Below are positions 18,501-33,518 of a DNA stretch of 64,000 bases, one piece after another (within the stretch, counting starts at the first letter, position 1; each line of letters starts with the position of its first letter). The position numbers and the translations under genes are program-made. Origin of the DNA: Sorangium cellulosum. GTDB taxonomy: Bacteria; Myxococcota_A; Polyangia; Polyangiales; Polyangiaceae. Below the pieces are notes generated by a model. That model had not been told where the DNA came from. It ran no database searches and saw only the letters and a program-made list of their open reading frames with translations. The stretch lies in the NCBI RefSeq assembly GCF_004135735.1, contig NZ_CP012670.1:3927501-3991500 (forward strand). The letters are read 5' to 3'.

Positions 18501-19742
18501 GACGCGCGCGCCGGTCGTGTGGAGCTGCCGGAGCACCTCCATGAGCGGGTGCGACGGGCTCACCTCGTTGTCGCGGTACGCCCCGATCACGAGCAGGTGC
18601 CGCTTCTCGGGCGACGCGACGATGTCGCGGAGGAGCTTCAGGCTCGCCGGGTCCGCCCACTGCAGGTCGTCCACGAACAGCACGAGCGGGTGCCGCTTGC
18701 GGGCGACCACGCCGAGGAACGCGTGGAACACGCGGACCAGGCGGCGCCGCGCCTCGTTCGGCGCGAGCTCGGGGACCGCGGGCTGCTCGCCGAGGATCAG
18801 CGAGAGCTGCGGGACGACGTCGATGATGAGCTGCCCCTCCTGGCCGAGCGCCTCCTGCAGCCGGTGCTTCCACACGGCGAGCGACTGCGGGCTCTCGGTC
18901 AGGAGCTGCCGGACGAGCTCCCCGAACGCCTGGGCGATGGTGCGGTAGGGGATGTCGCGCTGGAGCTGCTCGAACTTCCCCGCGATGAACGCCCCGTGCT
19001 CGCGGACGATCGGCTCCTGCACCTCCTTCACGAGGGAGGTCTTCCCGACGCCCGAGTAGCCGGCGACGAGCACGAGCTCGGCGGTGCCCGTCACGACCAT
19101 GCGCTCGAACGCCTCGAGCAGGAGCGCGCGCTCGCGCTTCCTGCCGTAGAGCTTCCTCGGGAGCTGGAGCCGGTCCGGGATGTCCGACGTCCCGAGCGGG
19201 AACGAGTCGATCATCCCGAGCTCCTCCAGCTCGGTGAGGCACATCTGGAGGTCCGACCAGAGCCCGAGCGCGGTCTGATACCGCTCCTCCGGCGCCTTCG
19301 CGAGGAGCTTCATCACGATCTCGGCCACGATCCTCGGGGCGCTCGTCGCCACCTCCGCGAGCGGCGCCGGGGCCCGCGCGATGTGGGCGTGCGCCCACCC
19401 GGGCGCGTCCTCCGCCTCGAGCGGCAGCTTGCCGGAGAGCAGCTCGTAGAGCGTGACGCCGAGCGAGTAGAGATCGGCCCGCTCGTCGATCGGCCAGTCG
19501 ACGCGCCCCGTCCGCTCCGGCGCGATGTAGGGGAGCGACGCCGGGTTGATCTTCGTCTCGTCCGAGAAGCCCAGATCGCCGCGCGCCGCAGCCAGCCCGC
19601 CCTCGAGCGTGACCTCCCCCGTCTCCGGGTGCGCGGAGACGTTCGCGGGGCGGATGTCCAGGTGAAGGACGCCTGATTTATGTAGCTTGAGCAGCGCCGA
19701 TGCGATCTGCACCGCGTGCGACAGAAACTGACGGAGATCCAT
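15552..19742 (-). CDS. Kinase-AAA-GAF family protein lacking the kinase N-lobe (probable pseudokinase)
   Basis: 1396 residues, a paralogue of the 2944-8007 protein. It starts at the helix just before the catalytic loop, so the Gly-rich loop and VAVK lysine are absent. The catalytic loop reads HLDIRPAN and the DFG site reads EGG. The rest of the C-lobe is kept (YIAPERTGRVDWP, DLYSLGVTLYE). An AAA ATPase follows with GYSGVGKT and FVDDLQWAD, then a long TPR-like region, a GAF domain (about 1204-1340) and a short coiled coil; there is no STAS or histidine kinase end. Only 113 bp separate its start from the next gene, so no N-lobe lies upstream. Phosphotransfer is unlikely; the ATPase and GAF parts look intact. 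It may act as a scaffold or sensor. Confidence 0.9.
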   Translation of the reverse strand: MDLRQFLSHAVQIASALLKLHKSGVLHLDIRPANVSAHPETGEVTLEGGLAAARGDLGFSDETKINPASLPYIAPERTGRVDWPIDERADLYSLGVTLYELLSGKLPLEAEDAPGWAHAHIARAPAPLAEVATSAPRIVAEIVMKLLAKAPEERYQTALGLWSDLQMCLTELEELGMIDSFPLGTSDIPDRLQLPRKLYGRKRERALLLEAFERMVVTGTAELVLVAGYSGVGKTSLVKEVQEPIVREHGAFIAGKFEQLQRDIPYRTIAQAFGELVRQLLTESPQSLAVWKHRLQEALGQEGQLIIDVVPQLSLILGEQPAVPELAPNEARRRLVRVFHAFLGVVARKRHPLVLFVDDLQWADPASLKLLRDIVASPEKRHLLVIGAYRDNEVSPSHPLMEVLRQLHTTGARVSTLSLEPLPQENVLELVMDTFRCDEGHAAPLTRLLVQRTGGNPFFVGQFLMELYRQKLVWVDATSAVWCWDIEAIAAQDLTDNVVDLVLTRMRRLDGETQRVLSLAACLGARFDAEVLSAMYGESTQATHTAITPAIREGLVARRGGTYKFLHDRVQQAAYLLIREGKHAETHLRIGRLLLVQTPEEALDDRLFEITHQLNIGAALVTDAGERRRAAELNLRAGRKAKSSGAYGSAVAYFSAGAALIGEDDWAGEHDLLAFSLHLELAECACVNGEFDRSIALCSMLLGRARTQLDKAAAYRVLMQNHTARSEHDACIGVGLECLELLGIKLRRQPPDDEVVAEISALRDELQGRAADDILGQPRMTSPPMVAAMAVMAVLYSSSFYTDPNLNDLLVCQMVRLSLRHGNAECTGIGYTSLGKALCMRLGAYRDGDRIGRVGYDLTDRLNALTYKPEVANLYGCLCSVWTHHIDVGIACQRASIQAANEVGNPTWGSFSNIQLTLNVIVRGDPLEEAARVAESALDFATKAKIVFAADPITSMQRFIQALRGQTRHLDTMSGDDFDERAFEARLERESFASVRLVHYVMKTAQHVLAGDHEEAARAADAAEQNLAGGNGMLFSAEHHYFGALARAARFAGAPPAAQAELRRALSGHEAQLRAWAESCPDNFAGKHALVAAERARVEGRPEDAAALYDRAIMAFRESRFIHQEALASELAARFYLDRGYTGLPGLYLREAVAAYARWGASAKVRQLEQRHALVLDQERHRVTSSGVMTMAADAIDAQTAVKVSRSLSSDMTPREMMESLMRLVIEHEGAERCCLLLTGDGLRLAAEAVVDRDGTSIRVFERSNAPLATRVPTSIIHYVERTRERVLLSDVGASSAFATDEYLVRERPKSVLCLPLMKNPGEVGGLLYLENRLVHGAFILRRLSLLEFLAALALQNTVLRGELEQEAQKRQRTEEALRRSEMALRDLAELADSSP

Positions 19743-19855
19743 GGGAGCCCTGGTGATCGCCGACAGGACGATCCTGTCTGGACGGTACTAGAAGCAGGAT
19801 CCCTGTCAATCTTTCCTCCAGCGGCGCGGCGCGCCGATCGCCCGGCGCGGCGCCC

Positions 19856-20254
19856 TCACGACGCGTCGGGGATCCTCGTCGTGTGGTGGACGAGCGCCTT
19901 CCATTGCCCGTCCTGAATTTCCCAGATCGAGGTGAAGGCGATGGTGTTGTCGAGCTTGACGTCGCCCTTGAGCTCGGCGCGCGCGCGGTAGATCCCGCTC
20001 ACGATGGCGACATCGTCCTTGACGATACGCACGTCACACTGCCTGAGCTCCTGCGTGTAGCTCAGCATGCTGTCGACGAGCTTCAGGTACTCGGCCTTCC
20101 CGCGGTGCACCCCGTTGTAATCGATATATCTCCACCCGTCGGCCAGGTGGCGATCGAGGAAGCCGTAATCCTTGACGGTCCCCACCGCCTGCGTCCACGC
20201 CCGGAGCAGCGCGACGTGCTCCTCCCTTGCCTGCTCCGCGGTGATCTTCGACAT
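19856..20254 (-). CDS. SnoaL-like/DUF4440-type NTF2-fold protein
   Basis: 132 residues from the ATG at 20254 (MSKITAEQ), which is preceded by GGAGGTGGAGG, a strong ribosome-binding site. The earlier in-frame start is not needed. The motifs fit a DUF4440/SnoaL-like domain: LLRAWTQAVGTVKDYGFLD, GWRYIDYNGVHRGKAEYL, and a C-terminal WEIQDGQWKALVHHT. It lies between the PKS gene and the headless kinase gene, all on the same strand. As NTF2-fold proteins include polyketide cyclases it could belong to the NRPS-PKS locus, but composition and position alone do not show that. Confidence 0.87.
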   Translation of the reverse strand: MSKITAEQAREEHVALLRAWTQAVGTVKDYGFLDRHLADGWRYIDYNGVHRGKAEYLKLVDSMLSYTQELRQCDVRIVKDDVAIVSGIYRARAELKGDVKLDNTIAFTSIWEIQDGQWKALVHHTTRIPDAS

Positions 20255-20377
20255 CCTCCACCTCCGCTCCTGCCTCGGCCGGGCCCGGACCGGGCTCGAG
20301 CCGCGCGAGATCGCGCGGGGGCGTCGCCGTCGCCCCCTGAGCCCCATCGTAGAGAGCCCGAGAGCGCCCCGTCAACA

Positions 20378-25799
<5,422 letters not shown>

Positions 25800-25813
<14 letters not shown>

Positions 25814-28800
25814 TCTGCCTGCTCTTGGCTGCCAGCTTCTTGCGTCTCAGGATCTCGCGCTGCTTGAGCGCCCGCGCGTCGGCCTCGGCGAGGTCGCGCC
25901 CGTTCCCGCTCGCGCTCCCGTTCGCGCCCCCGCCCGCGCTCTCCCCGCCGCTGCCGCCGCCGTTCGCGAGGAACGCGGCGAGCTCGGTGACCGTCGGGCG
26001 CGCGAAGAGGTCGACGATGGAGAGATCGCTGTGGAACGACTCCCGGATGCGCTCGTGGAGGCGCATCAGGAGCAGCGAGTGGCCGCCCAGCTCGAAGAAG
26101 CTGTCGTGCACGCTCACCCGCTCCAGGCCGAGGACGTCCTGCCAGATGGCGGTGAGCCGCGCCTCGAGCGAGCTCCGCGGCGCCACGATCGGCGCGCTGG
26201 CCGGGCGGGCCTCCTCGGGGACCGGCAGGGCGCGGCGGTCGACCTTGCCGTTCGCCGTGAGCGGCAGCGCGTCGAGCAGCACCAGCGCCGCGGGGTGCAT
26301 GTACTCGGGCAGCCGCCGCTGGATGTGCTCGCGGAGCGCGCGCTCGAGCCCGCCGGGCGGCGCCGCCGCGGGCGGGCGCGCCGGGGGCCCGGGCGGCGCC
26401 GCCGCGCGCCCGCCGTGCGGGACGACGTAGGCCACGAGGCGCCGGTCGCCCGCGCGATCCGGCTGCGCCACCACGACCGCCTCGCGCACGGCCGGGTGCT
26501 CCCCGAGGACCACCTCGATCTCGCCGAGCTCGATCCGGTAGCCGCGGACCTTGACCTGCTGATCGATGCGGCCGAGGAACTCGAGCTGCCCGTCCGGCAT
26601 CCACCGGACGCGATCGCCGCTCCGGTACAGCCGGCTCCCCGGCGCGGCGCCGGTCGGATCGGGGATGAACCGCTCCGCCGTCAGCTCCGGCTGGTCGAAG
26701 TAGCCGCGCGCGAGGCCCTCGCCGCCGATGCACAGCTCCCCGGGGACGCCGGCGGGCACCTCGTTGAGGTCCTGGTCGAGCACGTGCACCCGCGTCCCCG
26801 GGATCGGGCGCCCGATGGGCACCGTGGGGCCGACCGGGCGCTCCACCGTGGCGCAGCAGGCGAAGGTCGCGGCCTCGGTGGGCCCGTACCCGTTGATCAT
26901 CCGGCACCCGGGGAGCTCCCGGAGCACGCGGTTCACGTGCTGCGGCGACAGGACGTCGCCGCCGGCCACGATCTGGCGCAGGCCGCGCAGGGCCGAGATC
27001 CGCTCGTCCACGAGGAGGTGGAAGACGCCGGCGGTGAGCCACGCCGTGGTCACCCCGTGCTGGCGGATCACGCGGTCCAGGTCGTCGAGCGACGGGGGCG
27101 AGGGGGGCATGACGACCAGCCGGCCGCCGTGGAGGAGCGCGCCCCAGATCTCGAACTGCGAGGTGTCGAAGGAGATCGACGCGAGCTGCAGGAACACCTC
27201 GTCCGGCGCGAAGCGCGCGTACGTCGTGCCCTGGACGAGCCGGGCGACGCCGCGGTGGGGCACGGCCACGCCCTTGGGCCGGCCGGTGGAGCCCGACGTG
27301 TACATGACGTAGGCGAGCTGGTCCGGCGACGCCGGCCCCCCCGGGTCGTCGTCGCGCGCCCGGGCGAGCTCCTCGCGGCTCGCGTCCAGGCAGAGGACGC
27401 GCGCGCGGCACCCCGGCAGCCCCGCGCCGACGCGGGCCTGGGTGAGCATCACGCGGACCCGGGCCTGCTCGAGCATGAACGCGAGGCGCTCGGTGGGATA
27501 GGTCGGATCCAGCGGCACGAAGGCGAGGCCCGCCTTCAGCACGCCGAGGATCGCGACGATCATCTCGAGCGACCGGTACATGCACACGGCCACCCGGTCG
27601 CCGGGCGCGACGCCCTCCTCGCCCGGGCGCGCGGCCAGGGGCCCCGGCGCCTCCGGGGCGCGGAGGCCGAGCAGGGTGTGCGCGAGCTGGTTCGCGCGCC
27701 GGTTGAGCTCGCGGTACGTGAGCGACGAGACGTTCCCCGCCCCGTCGTCGAAGACGACCGCGATGGCGTCGGGGGAGCGCTCGACCTGGGCCTCGAACAG
27801 GCGGTGGACGCACGCGTCCGACCCGGGGCCGGCCGGGGCGGTGCCCCAGGCGTGGAGCGCGCGCCGCTCCTCGGGCGTGAGCAGCGGCAGCGCCGACAGG
27901 CGGAGATCGGCGTCGCGCGCCGCGCCCGCGAGCAGGGCCTCGTAGTGGCCCGCCATCCGCTCGATGGTGCGCGCGTCGAACAGCGCGGTGCTGTACTCGA
28001 TGCGGCCGATGATGCCGTCCTCGCGCTCGTCGAGCTCCAGCATCAGGTCGAACTTCGACGCGCCCGTGTCCACGTCGAGCTGGCTCAGGGTCCAGCCCGG
28101 ATCGAGCGCCGGCACGGGCGGCTCCAGCACGAACGCGACCTGGAACAGCGGGTTCTGGCCGGGGATCCGCTTCGGCTGGAGCGCCTGCACGACGGCGGCG
28201 AACGGCACGTCCTGGTGCGAGAGCGCGGCCTGGCTCACCGCCCGCACGCGGCCGAGGAGCTGCCGGAACGTGGGGTCCCCGCGCAGGTCGGTGCGCAGCA
28301 CGAGCGTGTTCAGGAAGAAGCCGAGGAGGTCCTCGGTCTCCGGCGGGGTCCGGCACGACGCGGACGTGCCCACGACGATCTCGTCCTGGCACGCGTACCG
28401 GTGGAGCATCGCCTTGAACGCCGAGAGCAGGACCACGAAGAGCGTGACACCCTCCTCCCGGGCCAGCGCCTTCAACCGCAGGGTGAGCTCCCGGGGCAGG
28501 GCGAGGCGGTGGCGGGCCCCGCCGAGGCTCGGGGAGGCCGGGCGCGGCCTGTCCGTCGGCAGCTCCAGGGTGGGCAGGTCGGCGAGCTGCCGCCGCCAGT
28601 ACTCGAGCTGCGGCTCCACCGCGCCGCTCTGCTGCTGCTCGCGCTGCCAGACCGCGTAGTCGGCGTAGTGGATCGCGCGGTCGGGCAGCGGCGACGGCCT
28701 GCCCGCGGCGAACGCCCGGTAGAGCGCGAGCAGCTCGCGCGGGAGCACGTCGAAGATGGAGACCCCGTCCATCAGGATGTGGTGCACCACCATGAACAGC

Positions 28801-31034
28801 GCGTGATCGGCCCCGTCGAGGCGGACCAGCGTGGCCCGGAAGAGCGGGCCGCGCGCGAGGTCGAAGGGGCGCCGGGCCTCGTCCGTGGCGAGCGCGACGG
28901 CGCGCTCCCACCGCGCCTCGGCCGGCAGCCCCGAGAGGTCGACGACCGGCAGATCGAGCGGCGCCGGGGGCAGGATCTGCTGCACGGGCTCGCCGCCGAC
29001 GACGGCGACGACGCTCCGCAGGATCTCGTGGCGGACGAGGAGCTCCTCGAGGGCGCGCCCGAGGGCCGCGGCGTCGACGGGCCCGGAGAGGCGGAGGGTG
29101 AACGGCTCGTTGTAGAACAGCGCGCCCGGGTGGAGCGACGCGTGGAGCCAGATCTGCCGCTGCCCGTGCGAGAGGGGGATGGGCCGGTCGCGCGGCGCGG
29201 GCCGGATGGGCGCGGCGGACGCGCGCTGCTTCTGCCGGGGGAGCGACGCCACGGCCTCGGCCAGCGTGGCGACGGTGGGGGCCTCGAACAGGCTCTGGAG
29301 GGGGAGATCGACGCCGAGCGCCTTGCGCAGCCGGGAAAGCACCCGCGCGGCGAGCAGCGAGTGCGCCCCGAGGTCGAAGACGTCCTCGTGGACGCCGAGG
29401 TGCGCGACGCCGAGCGCCTCGGCCCACGCCGCGGCGATCGCGGCCTCGATCTGGTTTCGCGGCGCGACGAGGTCGCCCTCGCGATCGGGCCGGGCGGCGT
29501 CCGGCGGCGGGAGCGCCGCGCGGTCGACCTTGCCGCTGGGGTTCAGCGGCAGCGCGTCGAGCAGCACGAACGCCGACGGGATCATGGCCTCCGGGAGGCT
29601 CTTGCGGAGGAAGCTCCGCAGCGCGGGCACGGCGGCCCCGCGGTGCGCGGCCGGGCCGTCGGCGCGCGCGACGACGTAGGCGACGAGGCGGCCCTCGTGG
29701 GCCGCGGCCGCGGCCGCGCGGACGTCGGGGTGGCGCCCGAGCGCGGCCTCGACCTCGCCGAGCTCGACGCGATGGCCGCGGATCTTCACCTGGTGGTCGA
29801 CGCGCCCGAGGAAGGCGAGGTCGCCGCCGGGCAGGCGGCGCACGAGGTCCCCCGTCCGGTAGAGCCGGGCGTCCGGGGAGGCGCTGAACGGATCGGGGAC
29901 GAACCGGGCCGCGGTGAGCTCGGGCCGGCCCAGGTAGCCCCGGGCCAGGCCGGGGCCGCCGAGGTAGAGCTCGCCGGGCTCGCCGTCCGGGACCGGGCGC
30001 ATGGCGTCGTCGAGCACGAGGCAGCGCGCGTTCCGGATCGGCTGGCCGATGGAGAGGGCCTCGCCGGGGCGCCGGCCCACGTCGAGCCCGTCGGCCATCG
30101 TGGCGCACACGGTGAACTCGGTGGGCCCGTAGGCGTTGATGAACCGGCGCCCCTCGGCCCAGCGCAGGGCGAGCTCGGCCGGGCAGGCCTCCCCGGCGAC
30201 GACGAGGGTCCGGAGCGCGGGCAGCGCGCGCTCGGCGCCCTCGGGGAAGGCGGCGAGCGAGGAGGGGGGGATGGTCGCGATCGCCACCTCCTCGGCGCGC
30301 ATCCGCTCGAGCAGCGCGGGCCCGGGCGTCCTCTCGGCCGGCGTCGCCATCACCAGGGTGCCTCCCCGGGCGAGGGCCATGGCGATCTCCCAGACCGACG
30401 CGTCGAAGCTGAGCGACGCGAGCTGGAGCACCCGGGTGCCCGGCCCCACGTCGAACCGCTCGGCCAGCGCCTGGACGAGGTTGGCGAGGCCGCGGTGGGT
30501 GAGCAGCGCGCCCTTGGGCCTGCCCGTGGAGCCCGACGTGTAGATGACGTACGCGAGGTCGCAGGGGCCGGCGATCTCCGGGGGATCCTCGTCGACGGGG
30601 CCCGCGGCGCGGTCGCGATCGTCGTCGAGGAGGACCACGCGCGCCGCGTGGCGCGGCAGCGACGGGAGCAGCCGCGCCTGGGTGAGCAGGAGGGGCGCCC
30701 CGGCGTCCTCTAGCATGAAGGCGACCCGCTCGCGCGGATAGGCGGGGTCGATCGGCACATAGGCGCCGCCGGCCTTGAGCACCGCGAGCAGGCCGACGAG
30801 GGCCTCCAGGGAGCGCTCCGCGCAGAGCGCGACGAGGACGTCAGGGCCGACACCGAGGCTCCGCAGGTGGTGCGCGAGGCGGTTCGCCCTTCGATTGAGC
30901 TCCTGGTACGTGAGCCGCTCGGGGCCGAACGACGCGGCGACGGCGCCTGGCGTTCGCCCGGCCTGGAGCGCGAACGCGCGGTGGAAAGTTGGGCCGGCAG
31001 CGCTTGTATCGTGACTTGTGTCGTGGTGGGTCAT
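25800..31034 (-). CDS. NRPS A-PCP-C-A-PCP
   Basis: 1744 residues from the ATG at 31034. The ribosome site is not clear: AGGAGAG lies about 20 bases upstream, and a GTG further up is possible. Domains: A1 (about 14-500, YTSGSTGRPKG), PCP1 (Ser near 558, LGAHSLLA), C (about 620-1060, HHILMDG), A2 (about 1075-1595, MYTSGSTGRPKG) and PCP2 (Ser near 1651, LGGHSLLL). The line starts directly with adenylation, as a loading module. Specificity residues read by eye against GrsA give DAWTVAAVCK for A1, close to the Phe code, and DTFWVGGTFK for A2, close to Val codes. There is no epimerisation or methylation domain. The last codons overlap the PKS start by 14 bp, so the dipeptide is handed to that KS. 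Confidence 0.95.
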
Positions 31035-31107
31035 GTCGTGTGAGGTGACAGGAGTCTCTCCTGGGGCGGACACCCGCCGTCGTGTGCGCGCCTGAGAGAC
31101 GGCGCGG

Positions 31108-31136
31108 GGGTATCGCGCAAGCGTTGCGCGATACCC
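31108..31136. promoter_or_regulatory. Perfect palindrome in NRPS leader
   Basis: Arms GGGTATCGCGCAA and TTGCGCGATACCC (13 bp each) are separated by GCG. The element ends 74 bp upstream of the NRPS start codon, where an operator or 5'-UTR hairpin would be expected. The core GCGCAA-N3-TTGCGC recurs at 57195-57213. Confidence 0.7.
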
Positions 31137-31581
31137 GTCCCGAGAGCTCCGGAGTGACCTCCAGGCCGACCAAGCCGGTGACACCGTCGCACCCCGATGT
31201 CTCATGAGCGCAATCGGCACGGGGACCGTGCTGGAGCGCATGGATCTCCACGCCTCGACGCGTGAGCCCATCGAGGCGGTGGCAGGGTGGCGGTCTGCGA
31301 TGCGAGGCTATTCGCAGCGCATCTGATTTCACATATTCAAGGAATGAAGGTCAAGCGGGACGTACGGATTTTTGCGTGAAGGGACATGTGGTCGGGGTGC
31401 TGTGCAGGCGCTGCGTCATGGGCGATAGGCCCGAGTCGGGCAGTCCGGAGCCTGTCTCGCGAGGTCGCGTGTCGGCCGAAGGCGCGTCGCGCCCCGGGCA
31501 AATTTTGTGGATACGCAGGATCGATGTGGAGGGATGTCTCGATCCGGCCGCGGTTAGAGCAGGCCGGCGCCGGGGCACCGC

Positions 31582-31670
31582 GCGTCTCCCACGGTCGCTC
31601 GGCCGGCGCGGCACGGATGCGCTCGCTGGTGAGGCGCCTGACGAGCGCGGCGCGCGACCGTGGGAGGCGC
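31582..31670. repeat. Inverted repeat, 17-bp arms, one mismatch
   Basis: GCGTCTCCCACGGTCGC at 31582-31598 pairs with 31654-31670 except for one base, across a 55-base loop. It lies in the gene-poor stretch upstream of the NRPS gene and could be structured RNA or a regulator site. Confidence 0.55.
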
Positions 31671-31983
31671 CGCGTGGGGGTGCGAAGGGCGGTTTGCACC
31701 GGGCCCGGCGCGCGCGCGTGGAGCGCCGGCGGTCATGTCCCGGGGGGCGTCGAGCGCGTCAAGCAGCGTCGATGAGGGCGACCGCGCGAGCAAGGAGGAC
31801 AAGAGGAGAGAACCGCAAGGGGCGCCAGGGAAAGAGGGAAAGGGCATGAAGGGGTGGGGCCTTCATCGTGAAACGACAGCGCGTCGTCCTGAGCCGTCCA
31901 CGGTTCGTCGTGGGGGGGGCGGCCAGCGCGGCGACGGCCTGGTCAGGTCAGCTCAGAGGATGTGTTCTGTTCCTCCTCGCGTC

Positions 31984-32214
31984 CCTTGCGGTCCTCTCGC
32001 TCCTCACGGAAACCGGGTCCGCAGCGCTCATCGATGTTCGAGGAGCGAGGCCGAATCGATCCTTACCAGGACCCTGGCAGCGTTCTTGTTGCTGAAGGCG
32101 ATCTCCGAATGATCGACGGGGGCGGCGCCAGGCGGCCAGTCACCGGGCGAGCCCGAGGGGCACGGCCGCGTCCTTGCGGTCCTCTCGCCCGCGCAGGCCC
32201 CCGGGGCCGCAGCG
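31984..32214. repeat. Two imperfect 43-bp direct repeats, offset 188 bp
   Basis: CCTTGCGGTCCTCTCGC occurs exactly at 31984-32000 and 32172-32188. Each is followed, 12 bases later, by CCGGG/GxCCGCAGCG (32013-32026 and 32201-32214). The equal spacing suggests an old local duplication. Confidence 0.6.
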
Positions 32215-32235
32215 GCTGGGGGACGCGGGCAGGGA

Positions 32236-32736
32236 TCAGCCCGTGAGCGGCTTGCCGGTCTCGAGCAGCGACTTGAGGTCGCTCAGGATCCAGCCCCAGC
32301 CGCCGGTGCCGGACTCCGAGAACTTGGAGGTCACCATGGCCGCCATGATCGGCTTGCCCTCGAGCTCGTGCGTCACGGTGAGCCTCGAGAACCCGGAGGC
32401 CGTGGCGGCGATCTCCCAGGTGAGCCGCGAGGAGCCTTCGGCGCGGTGCTCGTCGCTGAACAGGAAGCGATAGGTCTGAACGAGCCTGTGCGGGGGATCC
32501 ACCTCGATGACCTCGCCGTCGACCAAGGTGCCCTGGATGCCCATCGAGATCATGGCGTCGCTGGCGCTCGCCCGGTAGGCCCCTCCGGGGCGCAGCTCGT
32601 ACTCGGCGGGTCCTTGATAGCCGTAGCGCCGGGTCCATTCCGGCTTGGTGATCGCGTCCCAGATCGCCTGGGGAGCGGCCTTGATGTAGATATCGTAGCT
32701 CTGGGTCGCGGGGGCGGCCTGGTTGCTGCTGGTCAT
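32236..32736 (-). CDS. SRPBCC/AHSA1-like protein
   Basis: 166 residues, with AGGAGG nine bases before the start. The sequence fits the AHSA1 (activator of Hsp90 ATPase homologue)/START-like fold: YDIYIKAAPQAIWDAITKPEW near the N-terminus, then RPGGAYRA, GEVIEVDPPHRLVQTY and a final helix WGWILSDLKSLLETG. Such proteins bind hydrophobic ligands or act in stress responses; the ligand is unknown. It lies 65 bp downstream of the enoyl-CoA hydratase on the same strand, so the two may be cotranscribed. Confidence 0.9.
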   Translation of the reverse strand: MTSSNQAAPATQSYDIYIKAAPQAIWDAITKPEWTRRYGYQGPAEYELRPGGAYRASASDAMISMGIQGTLVDGEVIEVDPPHRLVQTYRFLFSDEHRAEGSSRLTWEIAATASGFSRLTVTHELEGKPIMAAMVTSKFSESGTGGWGWILSDLKSLLETGKPLTG

Positions 32737-32801
32737 CCGGGATCCTCCTGGCTGGTCTCGCGGCCGCCGACCGCGAACTCGCCCGCGCCGCGCCGCGCGG
32801 C

Positions 32802-33518
32802 TCAGCCGTACCTGGCGGAGCGGAGCGCGTCAATCAGGGCCTCCCGCTCGGCGGGGGGCGACGCCGCGATCCGCTCCCAAGCCTCCCTCCGGTGGCTCGC
32901 CTTGACGGAGCGGAACGCCGCGGAGGGGCGGCCGCACGCCTTGGCGAGGAAGCGGCGCGCGTCGTCGAGCGGATCGGCCGCGAGCGCGTCGCCGATGCCC
33001 ATCTCGAACACCTCCGCGGGGGAATGGAGCTCCGCTCCGAACATGAGCTTCCGGAAGGCGCGGGGGGGCACGGCGGCGCGGACGATCTCGAAGGCGACGC
33101 GCGGAAACGGGATCCCCACGGCGAGCTCGGGGAGCCCGAGCTTGTAGTCGCCGTCGCCGAGCGCGATGTGATCGGCGCACATCGCGAGGAGCATGCCGCC
33201 CGCGATCGCGTGGCCGTGCACGGCGGCGGCGAGCGGCTTCGGGAAGCGGAACGCGGCGCCGAAGGCGGCGTCGAAATCGTCGAGGAAGCCCGAGAGCCGC
33301 TCGCGATCGAGCGACGCGAGCTCGCGGAGATCGAGCCCCGCGGACAGGCACTGTCCGGCGCCGCGGACGAGGACGCCGCTCACGGCATCGTCCCCCGCGA
33401 GCCGCTCGAAGACGCCGGCCATCTCGCGGAGCAGGGCCTGATTCATGGCATTGACCTTGGGTCGGTTCAGCGTGACCTCGGCCATGCCGTCGCGGGTGAG
33501 CACCTCGATGCACTGCAT
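32802..33518 (-). CDS. Enoyl-CoA hydratase/isomerase family protein
   Basis: 238 residues, slightly shorter than the usual 255-260. The crotonase fold is shown by VTLNRPKVNAMN, GQCLSAGLDLREL (oxyanion-hole region) and HGHAIAGGMLLAMCAD. At the positions of the two hydratase Glu residues the sequence reads GMLLAMCAD and LPELAVGI; only the second has a Glu. Simple enoyl hydration is therefore uncertain, and isomerase or hydrolase chemistry is possible. The family acts on acyl-CoA thioesters in the cytoplasm. It is followed by the AHSA1-like gene. Confidence 0.9.
   Translation of the reverse strand: MQCIEVLTRDGMAEVTLNRPKVNAMNQALLREMAGVFERLAGDDAVSGVLVRGAGQCLSAGLDLRELASLDRERLSGFLDDFDAAFGAAFRFPKPLAAAVHGHAIAGGMLLAMCADHIALGDGDYKLGLPELAVGIPFPRVAFEIVRAAVPPRAFRKLMFGAELHSPAEVFEMGIGDALAADPLDDARRFLAKACGRPSAAFRSVKASHRREAWERIAASPPAEREALIDALRSARYG

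Larger units (their letters stand above)
31137..32235. other. About 1.1-kb region without a convincing gene
   Basis: Open frames here on both strands are short, Arg/Pro-rich and do not resemble proteins. One (+, GTG 31868-32095, 75 residues) has a hydrophobic stretch (CVLFLLASLAVLSLL) and could be a small membrane or exported peptide, at low confidence. The stretch 31300-31400 is locally AT-rich and may hold promoters. Two structures stand out: a 17-bp inverted repeat with one mismatch (31582-31598 against 31654-31670), and a 43-bp imperfect direct repeat (31984-32026 and 32172-32214). Confidence 0.5.
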
